Assembly: GCA_963837655.1 (NCBI GenBank)
Contig: CAWIOK010000014.1
Coordinates: 62,001 to 126,000, forward strand
Reading direction: 5' to 3'
From: CAVVSD01 sp963837655
GTDB taxonomy: Bacteria; Actinomycetota; Thermoleophilia; Solirubrobacterales; Solirubrobacteraceae
Length of the DNA: 64,000 nucleotides
Shown: positions 52,112-62,110 of the stretch, piece after piece
Numbering within the stretch: the stretch's first letter is position 1
How the letters are laid out: each line of letters starts with the position of its first letter
Position numbers and translations under genes: made by a program
Notes under the pieces: model-generated
Database searches by the model: none
Seen by the model: only the letters and a program-made list of their open reading frames with translations
What the model was told of the DNA's origin: nothing

Positions 52112-53076
52112 GTGCGTCGCATGCCGACACTGACACCCGAGCAGTACTCCCGGGTCGCCTTCTGGGCGCTGTTCATGCTCATGGGCATCGTGATGACCGG
52201 TGCCGGCGTCCGCCTGACGGGTTCCGGCCTCGGCTGCCCGGACTGGCCGCAGTGCGGCGGCGGCGTCGCCCCGCCGCTGCAGACCCACGCGCTCATCGAG
52301 TTCGGCAACCGCGTCCTCTCCGGGCTCGTCGGCATCACCGCGGCGGCCGCCGGGCTGCTCGCGTTCCGCCGCCGGCCCTACCGCCGCGACCTGGCCGCGA
52401 TCGGCCTGCTGCTGCCGCTCGGCGTCGTCGGGCAGGCCGTGCTCGGCGGCTTCACGGTCAAGCACCACCTCGCGCCCGGGTTCGTCATGGGCCACTACAT
52501 CCTCTCGATGCTGCTCCTCGACCGCAGCCGTCACGCTGCTGTGGCGCTCGCGCCACGAACCCGGCAGCCGCCCGCGGTCGACCGACCGGGTCACGGTCTG
52601 GGCGGTCCGGGCGCTCGTCCCGCTCGGCGCGGCGACCGTCTTCCTCGGCACCGCGGCGACGGCGTCGGGCCCCCACGCGGGCGGCGCCGGGACCGGCGAC
52701 GTGATCGACCGCCTCGAGTGGCGCGGCACGGACACGCTGAGCTGGGTCGTGCACCAGCACGGGCGAATGGCGACGATCCTCGGCTTCGCCGCGGTCCTCG
52801 TCTGGATCCTCGTGCGGCGGCGCGGGAACGCTCGCGCGCTGCGCTCGATGACGCTCCTGTGCTGCCTCATCGCGGCGCAGGGCACGATCGGGCTCATCCA
52901 GTACAACACGAAGCTCCCGAGCGGAGATCGTGTGGGTGCACGTCTGCCTGGCGGCGTTCATCTGGGTGTCGATCCTGTTCGCGGCGGCCGCCGCCGGCCG
53001 CCTCGTCCCGCGTGCGCACGAGGCGCGGTCGATGGCCGGCGCTCGGCGTCCGCTGACGGGCGCTGTCCGGTCCTGA
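52112..53076 (+). CDS. ctaA: Heme A synthase (CtaA/COX15), frameshifted
   Basis: About 320 residues and eight membrane helices. GIVMTGAGVRLTGSGLGCPD with PQCGG is the family signature; EFGNRVLSGLVG, KHHLAPGFVMGHYILSMLLL, VVHQHGRMATILGFA and IVWVHVCLAAFIWVSILFA supply the conserved His residues for heme. It oxidises heme O to heme A for aa3 oxidase in the cytoplasmic membrane. Shifts near 52540 and 52922 split it; both lie in otherwise well-conserved sequence. The start could be GTG 52112 or ATG 52121; the TAACCT box favours one of these over GTG 52100. Confidence 0.82.
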
Positions 53077-53102
53077 CGCGCTCGGACGTCTCTACGGGTG
53101 CG

Positions 53103-54226
53103 ATGACGACCATCACCTTCGAGACCGTCCTCACCGAGCAGATCGGCCCGCTCACGCGGCGGGCGGCGCGCATGGTGGGCGACGCGCAGACCGCGGAGGA
53201 CCTCCGCCAGGAGACGCTGGCACGCGCCTGGCGCTCGGCGCCCCGCGACATGCCGGCGCCGGCCCTGCGCTCCTGGCTGCACCGCACCGCGACCAACCTC
53301 GCGCTCGACGAGCTGCGCCGCAGGCGCCGGCGCGACGAGGTCGCCCTCACCGACGTGGCGCCGGCGCGCGACGACGTCGAGCACGATGCGCGCGAGGCGC
53401 TGGCGACGCTGACCGCGCACGAGCGCCTGATCCTGCTCCTGCGCCACGAGGCGGGTCTGTCGCTGCGCGAGCTCGGCGACGTGCTCGACATCTCCGAGGA
53501 TGCGGCGCGCAAGCGCGTCGCCAGCGCGCGGGACGCGTTCGCCGTCGCGCTCGCCCGGCTGCGCGCCGACGATCCGCGCCCGACGATCCTGCTGCTCATG
53601 GGCAACGAGGAGCCGGCGGGCTACGTCGCCTGGCTCGAGCGGGCCGGCGCGCGCGTCCGCATCGTCGACCGCAAGACGGTCGGCCTCGACATGGCCGGCG
53701 CCGACGGGCTGGTCCTCTCGGGCAGCATGGACGACGTCGACCCGCGCCTGTACCGGCAGGCCGCGCAGCGAGCGGCTCGGGCCGACCGATCTGCACCGCG
53801 ACCTGCGCGACCTCGCCGCCCTGCGCACCGCGCTGCGCGACGACATCCCGGTCGTCGGCGTCTGCCGCGGGGCGCAGCTGCTCAACGTGCTGCACGGCGG
53901 CGACCTGCACCAGGACATCGGCGAGGCGGGCATGAACGCACGCGCGCACCGCACCGAGGCGCATGCCGTCGCGACGGAGCCCGACTCGCTCGCCCGGCGC
54001 GCGCTGGGCCGCGTCCGACGACGTCGTGTCCTGGCACCACCAGGCGGTGCGACGCATCGGCCCCGGCCTGCACATCAGCGCGCGGGCGGGCGACGGACTC
54101 CCCGAGGCGCTGGAGGTCCGCGCGCACCGGTTCGCCCTGGGCCTGCAGTGGCACCCGGAGCTCGGCGAACGGGCCGGGAGCGAGCGGATCGCCGAGACGC
54201 TCGTGGAGGCGGCATGCACAGCGTGA
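53103..54226 (+). CDS. ECF sigma factor fused to a class I glutamine amidotransferase-like (peptidase C26) domain, frameshifted
   Basis: Residues 1-~160 are a group IV sigma factor: region 2 (RRAARMVGDAQTAEDLRQET, RAWRSAP) and region 4 (ALATLTAHERLILLLRHEAG, LSLRELGDVLDISEDAARKR). With no stop or shift between, the chain continues as RPTILLLMGNEEPAGYVAWL and DGLVLSGSMDDVDPRLY. After shifts near 53770 and 54010 come VVGVCRGAQLLNVLHGGDL (nucleophile Cys) and LGLQWHPELGE (His/Glu). The second part is like PuuD, gamma-glutamyl-GABA hydrolase. The triad looks complete. The junction is uninterrupted, so a fusion is likely; two genes with a missed boundary remain possible. Confidence 0.65.
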
Positions 54227-54567
54227 CGATCCGGCTCGCCGGGCGCCGAGGACACCGGCGCCGTCGCGCGGCTCGCCGCGCTCGACTGCGCCGCCGGTTC
54301 CCGAGGGACCGCTGCTCATCGGACTCGTCGACGATGAGCCCTGGGCCGTCCTGGCGGTCGAGGACGGCACCGCCGTCGCTGACCCGTTCCGTCGCAGCGC
54401 GCGAGGTCGTCGCGCTGTTGCGCGAGCGGGCGCGGCTGCTGCGCTACCCGAGCACGCCCGCGCCCCGCAGGATCCGCTGGAGGCGGCGCAGCGACAGGTC
54501 CGGCTTGCCACCCGCGAGCTCCTCGTCGAGCCACTGGCGGCTCTCACCCCGGTCGACGCGCATGTAG
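54214..54567 (+). CDS. Small GNAT-like fragment protein, frameshifted; 3' end uncertain
   Basis: ATG 54214 overlaps the end of the previous gene. Joined pieces read VTIRLAGAEDTGAVARLAAL, then GPLLIGLVDDEPWAVLAVED and AEVVALLRERARLLRYP, about 80-95 residues. This resembles small actinobacterial proteins derived from the first half of GNAT acetyltransferases. It lacks the acetyl-CoA motif of a full enzyme. Shifts lie near 54240, 54295 and 54395. The frame that carries the last helix runs to 54567, deep into the convergent protease gene, so the real stop is probably near 54450. Confidence 0.4.
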   Translation: MHSVTIRLAGRRGHRRRRAARRARLRRRFPRDRCSSDSSTMSPGPSWRSRTAPPSLTRSVAAREVVALLRERARLLRYPSTPAPRRIRWRRRSDRSGLPPASSSSSHWRLSPRSTRM

Positions 54568-55306
54568 ATCGTGGGGACGCGCGACCGGCAGCGGTCGTGG
54601 TTGTCGCCCCAGGAGACGACCCCGACCTGCCGGAAGCCGGTCGGTCGCGTCCCCGATGACGAGCGGGCCGCCGCTGTCGCCGCTGCAGGCACCCCCTGGG
54701 GCCGTGGGGCGGGCGCAGATGTCCAGGGCGGCGTCGATGTTCGGGACGCCGAGCCTGTTCGCGTAGGCCCCGCGGCAGCCGTTGACCGACCGGATGACCT
54801 CGTTCCCCATCAGCAGTCCCGAGTCGGGCTGGCCGCCGCTTGCGGTGATCCCCCAGCCGAGGACCGTCGCCGGCTGGCCCGCCGGGGGTGGCGGCGTGGA
54901 CGGGTCGCCCAGCGCGATCGGCGTGATCGGCACGTCCTTCTCCAGCCAGAGCAGCGCGAGGTCGGCGAGCTCGCCGGCGCGACGCTGCTTGGCCACCGAT
55001 ACCCCGACGATCTTCCGGTAGGCGAGCGCGCCGCCGGCGAACGCCTGGCGCCCGAACACGGCCCGCGTGTCGGCTGGTCACGCCGACCACGCAGTGCGCG
55101 GCGGTCAGCACGACGCGCGGAGCGATGAGGGTGCCCCCGCAGAAGGTGGTCTTCTTGGCCTCCTCGCGCAACTCGAGCTGCGTCATCCACGGATAGCTCG
55201 TGATGAGGGCCGGCGACCCGCCGACGACGGCGTGCGCCGAGGACGCGTGGACGGCCAGACCGACGAGGAGAGCCGCGATCGCCAGGGCGGAGGTTCGGAT
55301 GCGCAT
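54444..55306 (-). CDS. Secreted trypsin-like serine protease (S1), frameshifted
   Basis: About 285 residues. A signal peptide (IRTSALAIAALLVGLAVHAS) is followed by AVVGGSPALITSYPWMTQLE, the activation-type N-terminus. Catalytic residues: His in VVLTAAHCVVG, Asp in LADLALLWLEKD, Ser in CSGDSGGPLVIG. GRQAFAGGALAYRKIVGVSV and VGVVSWGDNHDRC complete the fold; cysteines pair as in chymotrypsin. Shifts lie near 55075 and 54645. ATG 55306 precedes the signal peptide. It is likely exported by the Sec pathway and acts outside the cell. Confidence 0.8.
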
Positions 55307-55333
55307 GTGGTGGGGAGCTTGCCACGCTCCTCG

Positions 55334-55339
55334 TACCCT
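55334..55339 (+). promoter_or_regulatory. -10 box TACCCT for a leaderless GTG start
   Basis: TACCCT ends 8 bases before GTG 55348 of the metallophosphoesterase gene. Confidence 0.45.
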
Positions 55340-55347
55340 GGGGACGC

Positions 55348-56805
55348 GTGTTGCGCCGGGCCCTCGTCCTGACGATCGTGATCGTCGCCACGCTCGTCGG
55401 CGGCCTACGGCGCCCTTGCCGTCGTCCAGACAGAGAGCACGCTGTCCGTCGGGACGGTCCGCTTCGACGTCGACCCGGGGCATCGTGGCGCGCTCGACAT
55501 CTACGCGCCGCTGGTCGACTGGGGCGTGCGGTTCCGCGGCGTCCGGCTGCCCGTGCGGCTGACGGTCGACGTGCGGTCCGTGGACCGCGACGCCGTCGTG
55601 CGCGTCGCGCAGGCGGGCAACCTCGACGTCGCCGCCGTCCGCGAGGAGGCGACGTCGCGCGGTGCGCAACTTCCTCATCACGCTGCTGGTGGCGATGCTC
55701 GTCGCGGGGTTCGCGTTCGGCGGGCTCGTCGCGCTCGCCGTCGCGGCCCTACTCACCCGTGCGCCTGCGCGTCACCCTGCCGGTCGCCGGTGGGACCGCG
55801 CTGCTCACGACGCTCGCGCGTGGCGGTCCTGCTGCCGCCGTCGCTCAGCGCGAATCCCAAGCCCCAGTACTACGCCAACGGCCCGGACATCCCGAGGGCG
55901 CTTGCAGGCGCTGCAGACGCTGCGGCTCTCGGCGACGCGCCTGGACGACGAGCTCGACACCCAGCTCGTCGGCCTCGCGCGTCTCGTGTCGGACCCGGCG
56001 AGCCGCACGCCGCTGGATGGCCTGCCGCGGCTGACCATCGCGTCGGATCTGCACACGAACGTGCTGGCGCTCCCCGCGCTCGAGCGGGCCGCGAACCGCG
56101 GGCCGCTGTTCTTCGTCGGCGACCTGAGCGACTCAGGCTCCCCGCTGGAGATCGACCTCGTCGCCCGCATCGCCCATACGGGCAGGCCGTTCGTGTACGT
56201 CGCGGGCAACCACGACTCCGACACGCTGGACCGGCGGCTGGCCCGCGCGGGCGCAGTCGTGCTGACCCGGCGCGGGCGCCTGATGCCGGACGGCAGCTAC
56301 GGCGCACGGGTCGTCCGGGAGGCGGGCATTCGCGTCGCGGGGTACGACGACCCGCTCGAGCGCCAGTCGGGCGAGGGCTACCGCGACCACGGCGGTACGG
56401 CCGTCCGTGGAGCAGCAGGAGGAGTTCCGGGCGTGGTTCGACACGATCCGCGACAAGGTGGACGCGGTGATGGTGCACAGCCCGCAGCTCGCCCAGCTCG
56501 TGTTCGACGAGCTCCGCGCCGACCCGCCGCGGACGACGCCGCTGGTCTTCATGGTCGGCCACACCCACATCGCGCGGCTGGACCGCATCGGCGCCGTGAC
56601 GGTCATCAACGGCGGCACCGTGGGGGGCGGTGGGGCGGCCAACGTCGAGGACGGCTCCCCGATCGGCATCGCCGCGATGACCTACCGCGTGAAGCCGGAC
56701 TTCTCGCCGCTGGCGGTCGACCTCGTCCAGATCGACCCGGGCACCGGCTCCGCGACGGCGGACCGCACGCGGCTGGACACCGAGCCGATCGAGGACGACG
56801 GCTAG
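55348..56805 (+). CDS. Membrane-anchored metallophosphoesterase, frameshifted
   Basis: About 485 residues. An N-terminal helix (RRALVLTIVIVATLVGG), an extracytoplasmic-looking beta part (LSVGTVRFDVDPG, LDIYAPLVDWGVRFRG), then another helix pair (FLITLLVAMLVAGFAFGGLV). From ~56030 the calcineurin-like domain shows all metal motifs: IASDLHTN, FVGDLSDSG, AGNHDSD, and VFMVGHTHIARLD. At least seven shifts lie between 55400 and 56405, nearly all in the N-terminal half. It probably hydrolyses a phosphoester in the envelope; the substrate is unknown. Its TAG and the stop of the convergent NlpC gene share the palindrome CTAG. Confidence 0.75.
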
Positions 56806-57534
56806 AGGCCGGCGGGGTGGCGCGCGACGAAGCCGGCGGTGCTGCGGCCCGTCGCCTGCCAGCGCGAGCCCGTGACGCGGGTCCCGCTCGTGTCGAAGCG
56901 GACGCCCGCGACCTCCAGGAACGTGTGGCCCGCGTTCGCGAACACCGTGATCCACTTGCCCGGGCCCGGCGAGCCCCAGCTCATGAGTCGCCCGGAGTCC
57001 AGCGGCCCGGCGAGCAGGCCCGCGGAGGCCAGGGCGAAGGAGACCGAGCCCGGAGCAGTCGTAGCCCGTGTCCTGCCACTTGCCGTGCCCGCCGCCCCAC
57101 TTGTAGGGCGTGCGCGCGATGGCGTTGCCGGACTCGATGATGGCGCGCACCTCGGGGGGCGCGTCGAAGGGCGGGAGCGCGATGCCGTTGTCGAGGACGT
57201 CGGCGGTCACCAGGGCGCGGTCGGGGCCCTCGCGCTTCGTCGAGGGCTGCACGACCTTCGTCGGGTCGACGGTCTGCGTGGAGGCCTTGGCCGGCTTCGC
57301 CCGCTCGGCGCGCCGGCGCGGCCGCGGGCGCTGCGCCGCCTGTGCGCGCTCGAGTCGCTGCGCGGCCATCTCGAGCACGGGCGGCACCGGCAGCGGCGAC
57401 GGCACGGGCGCGATGCGAGCGGTGGTGTGCGCGTCCGCCGTGGTGCCGGAGCTCACGACGCCCGCACCCGCCGCTGCCGCGACGAGCAGCGCGACGCCGG
57501 CGAGGAACGACCGAGAGGGGCGATGCATGCGCAT
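56802..57534 (-). CDS. Secreted NlpC/P60-like cell-wall hydrolase, frameshifted
   Basis: About 245 residues. Signal peptide SFLAGVALLVAAAAGAGVVS, then a Pro/Arg-rich linker (QRPRPRRRAERAKPAKA) and the domain TPYKWGGGHGKWQDTGYDCSG, with the catalytic Cys in DCSG. After a shift near 57050, VSFALASAGLLAGPL and WITVFANAGHTFLEVAG follow, the latter with the catalytic His. Members cut peptidoglycan cross-peptides. Length and domain order are normal. ATG 57534 or 57528 are possible starts. HtrA lies upstream on the same strand, so envelope maintenance is a shared theme. Confidence 0.8.
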
Positions 57535-57620
57535 GCCCCCCTTGGATCGGCAGTTCACCACGAACCCTGAGCTTCCACGGACACGCGAGACCGTCGCTCT
57601 GCGACGGGCTGGCCGCGTAA

Positions 57621-57635
57621 GGCCGCGCAGCGGCC
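57621..57635 (-). terminator. Stem-loop just after htrA
   Basis: GGCCGC (57621-57626) and GCGGCC (57630-57635) form a 6-bp all-GC stem with a 3-base loop, 5 bases past the htrA stop codon. No T-run follows, which is common in this GC range. Confidence 0.4.
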
Positions 57636-57640
57636 GTCGC

Positions 57641-58780
57641 CTAGCTCGTTGCCGTCGCCGGCTGTGTGGCGAGCGTGACGTCGAACGTCTTGCTCGCGCC
57701 GGCCCGCGTGACCTTCACGGTGACCTTCTGGCCGGGCGCCAGGTCGGAGATCGCGGCGGCGAGATCGTCGCCGCTGGCCACCTTCGCGTCGCCGACCTGC
57801 GTGATGACGTCTCCGGCCTTGAGGCCGGCCTTGCCGGCAGGGCCGTCGGCGAGCACGGAGCCGAGCTTCGCGCCCTGGGTGCCGTCGGCGATGCCGACGC
57901 CCAGGTAGGCGTGCTTGACCGTGCCGCCCTCGCCCAGCTGGCCGACGATGCGCTTGACCGTGCTGGACGGGATCGCGAAGCCGAGGCCGGTGCCGCCGGT
58001 CGCCTGGCCGCTGGCGCTCTGCGAGCCGCCGTAGACCTGGGCGTTGACCCCGATGACCTCGCCCTGCGAGTTCAGCAGCGGGCCGCCGGAGTTGCCGGGG
58101 TTGAGCTCGGCGTCCGTCTGGATCGCGTCGGAGATCGAGAAGCCGTTGGGCGACGTGATCTGCCGGTGCAGCTGCGAGATGACGCCGGTCGTCAGCGTGC
58201 CCTGCAGCGCGTACGGGCTGCCGATCGCGTAGACGTCCTGGCCGATCGTGAGGCCGGTGTCGTCGCTCAGCGTCAGCGCGGGCAGGGTGTGCGAGCCCGG
58301 ATCGATCTTCAGGAGCGCGAGATCGGTCGTCGCGTCCTTGCCGACGAGCGTGGCGCTGATGTCGGTGCCGTCCTGCAGGGTCACCGTGAGCTTGCCGGCG
58401 CCGTCGATGACGTGCTCGTTGGTGACGATGAGGCCCTTGGAGTCGATGACGAAGCCGGTGCCCGTGGCCTCGCCGGCGCCGCTCTCGCCGCCGCCGCCGA
58501 ACGGGGAGCTGCCGTCCCCGCCGGGACCGCTGGAGCTGCCGGAGCCTGTGGACACCGCTGTGATCTGCACGACGCTCGGCGATGCACGGCGGTAGACCGC
58601 GGCGGCCGTCCCGGTCGGGGCGACCGACGAGGCGGTCGCCCCGGTGGCGGCAGGCGCGGTGATCGTCGTCGTGGTCGTCGACCCGTCGCCGGCGACCGCG
58701 ACGACGGCGCCACCGCCGACCACACCGCCGAGGACGGCGGCGCCTGCAAGGAGCGTTGCGGTGGACTTGCGAAGGAGCAT
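57641..58780 (-). CDS. HtrA/DegP-type serine protease with C-terminal PDZ domain
   Basis: A 379-residue protein. One N-terminal hydrophobic segment (LLAGAAVLGGVVGGGAVVAV) anchors or exports it, followed by a Thr/Ser/Gly-rich linker with a run of Thr. Protease domain: GFVIDSKGLIVTNEHVI (catalytic His), DATTDLALLKID (Asp), AELNPGNSGGPLLNSQG (Ser). PDZ domain ~285-370: YLGVGIADGTQGAK and AGLKAGDVITQVGD. It degrades or refolds damaged envelope proteins. A GGAGG lies 8 bases before the ATG. The reading frame is intact. Confidence 0.92.
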   Translation of the reverse strand: MLLRKSTATLLAGAAVLGGVVGGGAVVAVAGDGSTTTTTITAPAATGATASSVAPTGTAAAVYRRASPSVVQITAVSTGSGSSSGPGGDGSSPFGGGGESGAGEATGTGFVIDSKGLIVTNEHVIDGAGKLTVTLQDGTDISATLVGKDATTDLALLKIDPGSHTLPALTLSDDTGLTIGQDVYAIGSPYALQGTLTTGVISQLHRQITSPNGFSISDAIQTDAELNPGNSGGPLLNSQGEVIGVNAQVYGGSQSASGQATGGTGLGFAIPSSTVKRIVGQLGEGGTVKHAYLGVGIADGTQGAKLGSVLADGPAGKAGLKAGDVITQVGDAKVASGDDLAAAISDLAPGQKVTVKVTRAGASKTFDVTLATQPATATS

Positions 58781-58804
58781 GGGAGGGGCCTCCGGGGGGT
58801 TCGG

Positions 58805-58824
58805 GTCTGGCTGATCTGCCAGAC
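58805..58824 (-). promoter_or_regulatory. Perfect inverted repeat upstream of htrA
   Basis: GTCTGGC (58805-58811) and GCCAGAC (58818-58824) are exact reverse complements around 6 bases, 25 bases upstream of the htrA ATG. It could be an operator or a leader hairpin. Confidence 0.4.
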
Positions 58825-58855
58825 ACGCTGCTCCGGGCCGGTGAACGCGGCCTGA

Positions 58856-58871
58856 AGCGCCCCTGGGCGCT
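58856..58871 (-). terminator. Stem-loop after the acyl-CoA dehydrogenase gene
   Basis: AGCGCC (58856-58861) and GGCGCT (58866-58871) pair over a CCTG loop, 14 bases past the stop codon. It is likely a terminator without a T-run. Confidence 0.4.
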
Positions 58872-58885
58872 CCCTGAGAACCGAC

Positions 58886-60094
58886 TCAGCCCACGCTGTG
58901 CTTGCGCAGCTCGGCTCTGGCGATCGTCATCTTGTGCACCTCGTCGGGGCCGTCGGCGAGCCGCAGTGTCCGGATGTGGGCCCACATCCGGGCGAGAGGG
59001 AAGTCGTCGGAGACGCCGGCGGCGCCGTGGACCTGGATCGCCCGGTCGATGATCCGCAGCGCGATGTCCGGCGCCGCGACCTTGATGGCCGCGATCTCCG
59101 TGCGGGCGTGCTTGTTGCCGACCGTGTCCATCAGCCACGCGGTCTTCAGCGTGAGCAGCCGGACCATCTCCAGCTCGATGCGCGCCTCGGCGATCCAGTC
59201 GCGGATGTTCGAGCGGTTCGCGACCGGCTCGCCGAACGTCACGCGCTCGCCGGCACGCACGCAGAGCAGCTCCAACGCACGCTCGGCCGCGCCGATCGTC
59301 CGCATGCAGTGGTGGATCCGCCCTGGGCCGAGGCGGGCCTGGCTGATGAGGAAGCCCTCGCCCTCTCCGGCGATGAGGTTCTCGACCGGGACGCGGACGT
59401 CCTCGAAGAGGATCTCGCCGTGGCCGTCCTGGTCCTGATAGCCGAAGACGGGCAGCCCGCGCTGCACGGTGACGCCCGCGGCGTCGCGCGGGACGAGCAC
59501 CATGCTCTGCTGGCGGTGGCGCGGCGCCTCGGGCGCCGTCTTGCCCATGACGATGAGGATGCGGTTGTGCGGGTGCAGTGCCCCGGTCGTCCACCACTTG
59601 CGGCCGTTGAGGACGTACTCGTCGCCGTCGCGCTCGATGCGCATCTGGATGTTCGTCGCGTCCGAGCTCGCGACGTCGGGCTCGGTCATCGCGAAGCCCG
59701 AGCGGATCTCCCCGTCGAGCAGGGGGCGCAGCCAGCGCTCCTGCTGGTCGGGCGTCCCGAACTGCGTGAGGACCTCCATGTTGCCCGTGTCCGGGGCGTT
59801 GCAGTTGCACGCCTCCGGCCCGATCGGGCTGCGGCCCATGATCTCGGCCAGCGGGGCGTAGTCGACGTTCGACAGGCCCGCTCCCCACCGCTCGTCGGGG
59901 TGGAAGAGGTTCCACAGGCCGAGGTCGCGCGCCGTCGCCTTCAGCTCCTCCATGACGGCGGGCTGGTGGTGCGGGTCACCGGACTCGGCGAGCTGGCGCT
60001 CGTAGACGGCCTCCGCCGGGAGGACGTGCTCGTCGGTGAACTCCTGCAGGCGCGCCCGCATGTCGCGGGCGCGCTCGCTCTCCTCGAAATCCAT
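58886..60094 (-). CDS. Acyl-CoA dehydrogenase
   Basis: A 402-residue flavoenzyme that oxidises an acyl-CoA to the enoyl-CoA. Standard blocks in order: MRARLQEFTDEHVLPAEAVY, GLWNLFHPDERWGAGLSNVD, FAMTEPDVASSDATNIQ with the FAD-binding Thr/Ser, YVLNGRKWWTTGA, GPGRIHHCMRTIGAAERAL, IQVHGAAGVSDDFPLAR near the C-terminus. The distal part resembles the ACAD10/11 branch acting on long or branched chains. It is intact and lies in an unrelated neighbourhood. The start ATG 60094 has a stem-loop immediately upstream. Confidence 0.92.
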   Translation of the reverse strand: MDFEESERARDMRARLQEFTDEHVLPAEAVYERQLAESGDPHHQPAVMEELKATARDLGLWNLFHPDERWGAGLSNVDYAPLAEIMGRSPIGPEACNCNAPDTGNMEVLTQFGTPDQQERWLRPLLDGEIRSGFAMTEPDVASSDATNIQMRIERDGDEYVLNGRKWWTTGALHPHNRILIVMGKTAPEAPRHRQQSMVLVPRDAAGVTVQRGLPVFGYQDQDGHGEILFEDVRVPVENLIAGEGEGFLISQARLGPGRIHHCMRTIGAAERALELLCVRAGERVTFGEPVANRSNIRDWIAEARIELEMVRLLTLKTAWLMDTVGNKHARTEIAAIKVAAPDIALRIIDRAIQVHGAAGVSDDFPLARMWAHIRTLRLADGPDEVHKMTIARAELRKHSVG

Positions 60095-60113
60095 GCCGGG
60101 GATGATGCCCGGC
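60095..60113 (-). other. Stem-loop directly upstream of the acyl-CoA dehydrogenase ATG
   Basis: GCCGGG (60095-60100) and CCCGGC (60108-60113) pair over 7 bases, between the helicase stop (60123) and ATG 60094. It may end the helicase transcript or lie in the leader of the dehydrogenase, where no Shine-Dalgarno is seen. Confidence 0.35.
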
Positions 60114-60122
60114 AGGTCGGAT

Positions 60123-61329
<1,207 letters not shown>

Positions 61330-61448
61330 GGAAACTCCTACACGGCCATGCGTGGCCGCAGACGTTGTCGGGAGGCGACGGCTGACCCGAAACCACGTCT
61401 GACGCGGGACCTGAGCGAGCATGCCTCGCGGCCGACGTCGTCGACCGC

Positions 61449-61661
61449 ATGTCTAGAGTAGCGGCCGCCCATGGCAGCACCGTCTCCGAACCGCAGACAT
61501 CCCTCACCCGCGCGTGGGTCGCGTGCGGACTGATCGTGTCGGCGGCCGTCGTCCTCGTGGTCGGACTCCTGCTGCTCGACAGCGACGTCAAGGGAGCGCT
61601 CGCGTGGGTCGTCGGGCCTGCGGTCGTCCTCGTCGCGGCCGCGGCCGCCGTGACCCGCTAG
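61449..61661 (+). CDS. Small two-helix membrane protein
   Basis: A 70-residue protein with two hydrophobic segments (residues ~24-44 and ~50-67) and a short polar N-terminus. No family recognised. ATG 61449 is the only start in frame; a second ATG at 61471, behind a TAGAGT box, is out of frame and soon stops. The N-terminal 20 residues are therefore uncertain. The TAG stop overlaps that of the convergent response regulator gene by 4 bases. Confidence 0.4.
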   Translation: MSRVAAAHGSTVSEPQTSLTRAWVACGLIVSAAVVLVVGLLLLDSDVKGALAWVVGPAVVLVAAAAAVTR

Positions 61662-62110
61662 CCCCGCGGCGGCAGCTTCACGACGTTCCCGAAGAAGTCG
61701 TCGGTCATCCGCATGACATCCATGAAGCGCTCGAGGTCGACGGGCTTCGTGACGTACGCGTTCGCGTGCAGCTCGTAGCTGCGCAGGATGTCCTCGTCGG
61801 CCTCCGACGTCGTCAGCACGACGACCGGGATCGCACGCAGCGCCGGGTCGCCCTTGACGTCGCGCAGTACCTCGCGCCCGTCCATCCGGGGCAGATTGAG
61901 GTCGAGCAGCACCAGGTCCGGGCGGGGCGCGTCGGCGTACTCGGCCTCCCGGCGCAGGAAGCGGATCGCCTCGACCCCATCGGCGACGTGGTGCAGGTTG
62001 TGCCTGATGTCGTGGTGGTCGAACGCTTCGCGGATCATGAGCGCGTCGCCGGGATCGTCCTCGATGAGCAGGACGTCGAGCAGGCGGCGGTCGTGCCGGG
62101 GAGGAGTCAT
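61658..62110 (-). CDS. Single-domain response regulator (Rcp1-like)
   Basis: A 150-residue CheY-like receiver. VLLIEDDPGDALMIREAF has the acidic pair, VLLDLNLPRMDGREVL the phospho-accepting Asp, VVVLTTSEADEDI the Thr, and AYVTKPVDLERFMDVM the Lys. There is no output domain. Such regulators pair with phytochrome- or CHASE-type kinases and pass phosphate onward. ATG 62110 overlaps the kinase stop (ATGA), so the kinase upstream is its partner. Confidence 0.9.
   Translation of the reverse strand: MTPPRHDRRLLDVLLIEDDPGDALMIREAFDHHDIRHNLHHVADGVEAIRFLRREAEYADAPRPDLVLLDLNLPRMDGREVLRDVKGDPALRAIPVVVLTTSEADEDILRSYELHANAYVTKPVDLERFMDVMRMTDDFFGNVVKLPPRG

Noticed and set aside
55348..56405. Programmed frameshifting as explanation for the broken reading frames
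   Set aside because: The shifts are too many, occur in unrelated genes, and lack a common slippery sequence or downstream structure.
57535..57640. Possible c-di-AMP (ydaO) riboswitch upstream of the NlpC/P60 gene
   Set aside because: NlpC/P60 genes in actinobacteria often carry ydaO, and GGTGAAC plus a GGAAGC segment looked suggestive, but the conserved core of the motif is not present and the leader is too short.
61471..61534. Alternative start ATG 61471 behind a TAGAGT box
   Set aside because: That frame stops after about 20 codons and does not encode the hydrophobic protein. It would need an undetected indel.
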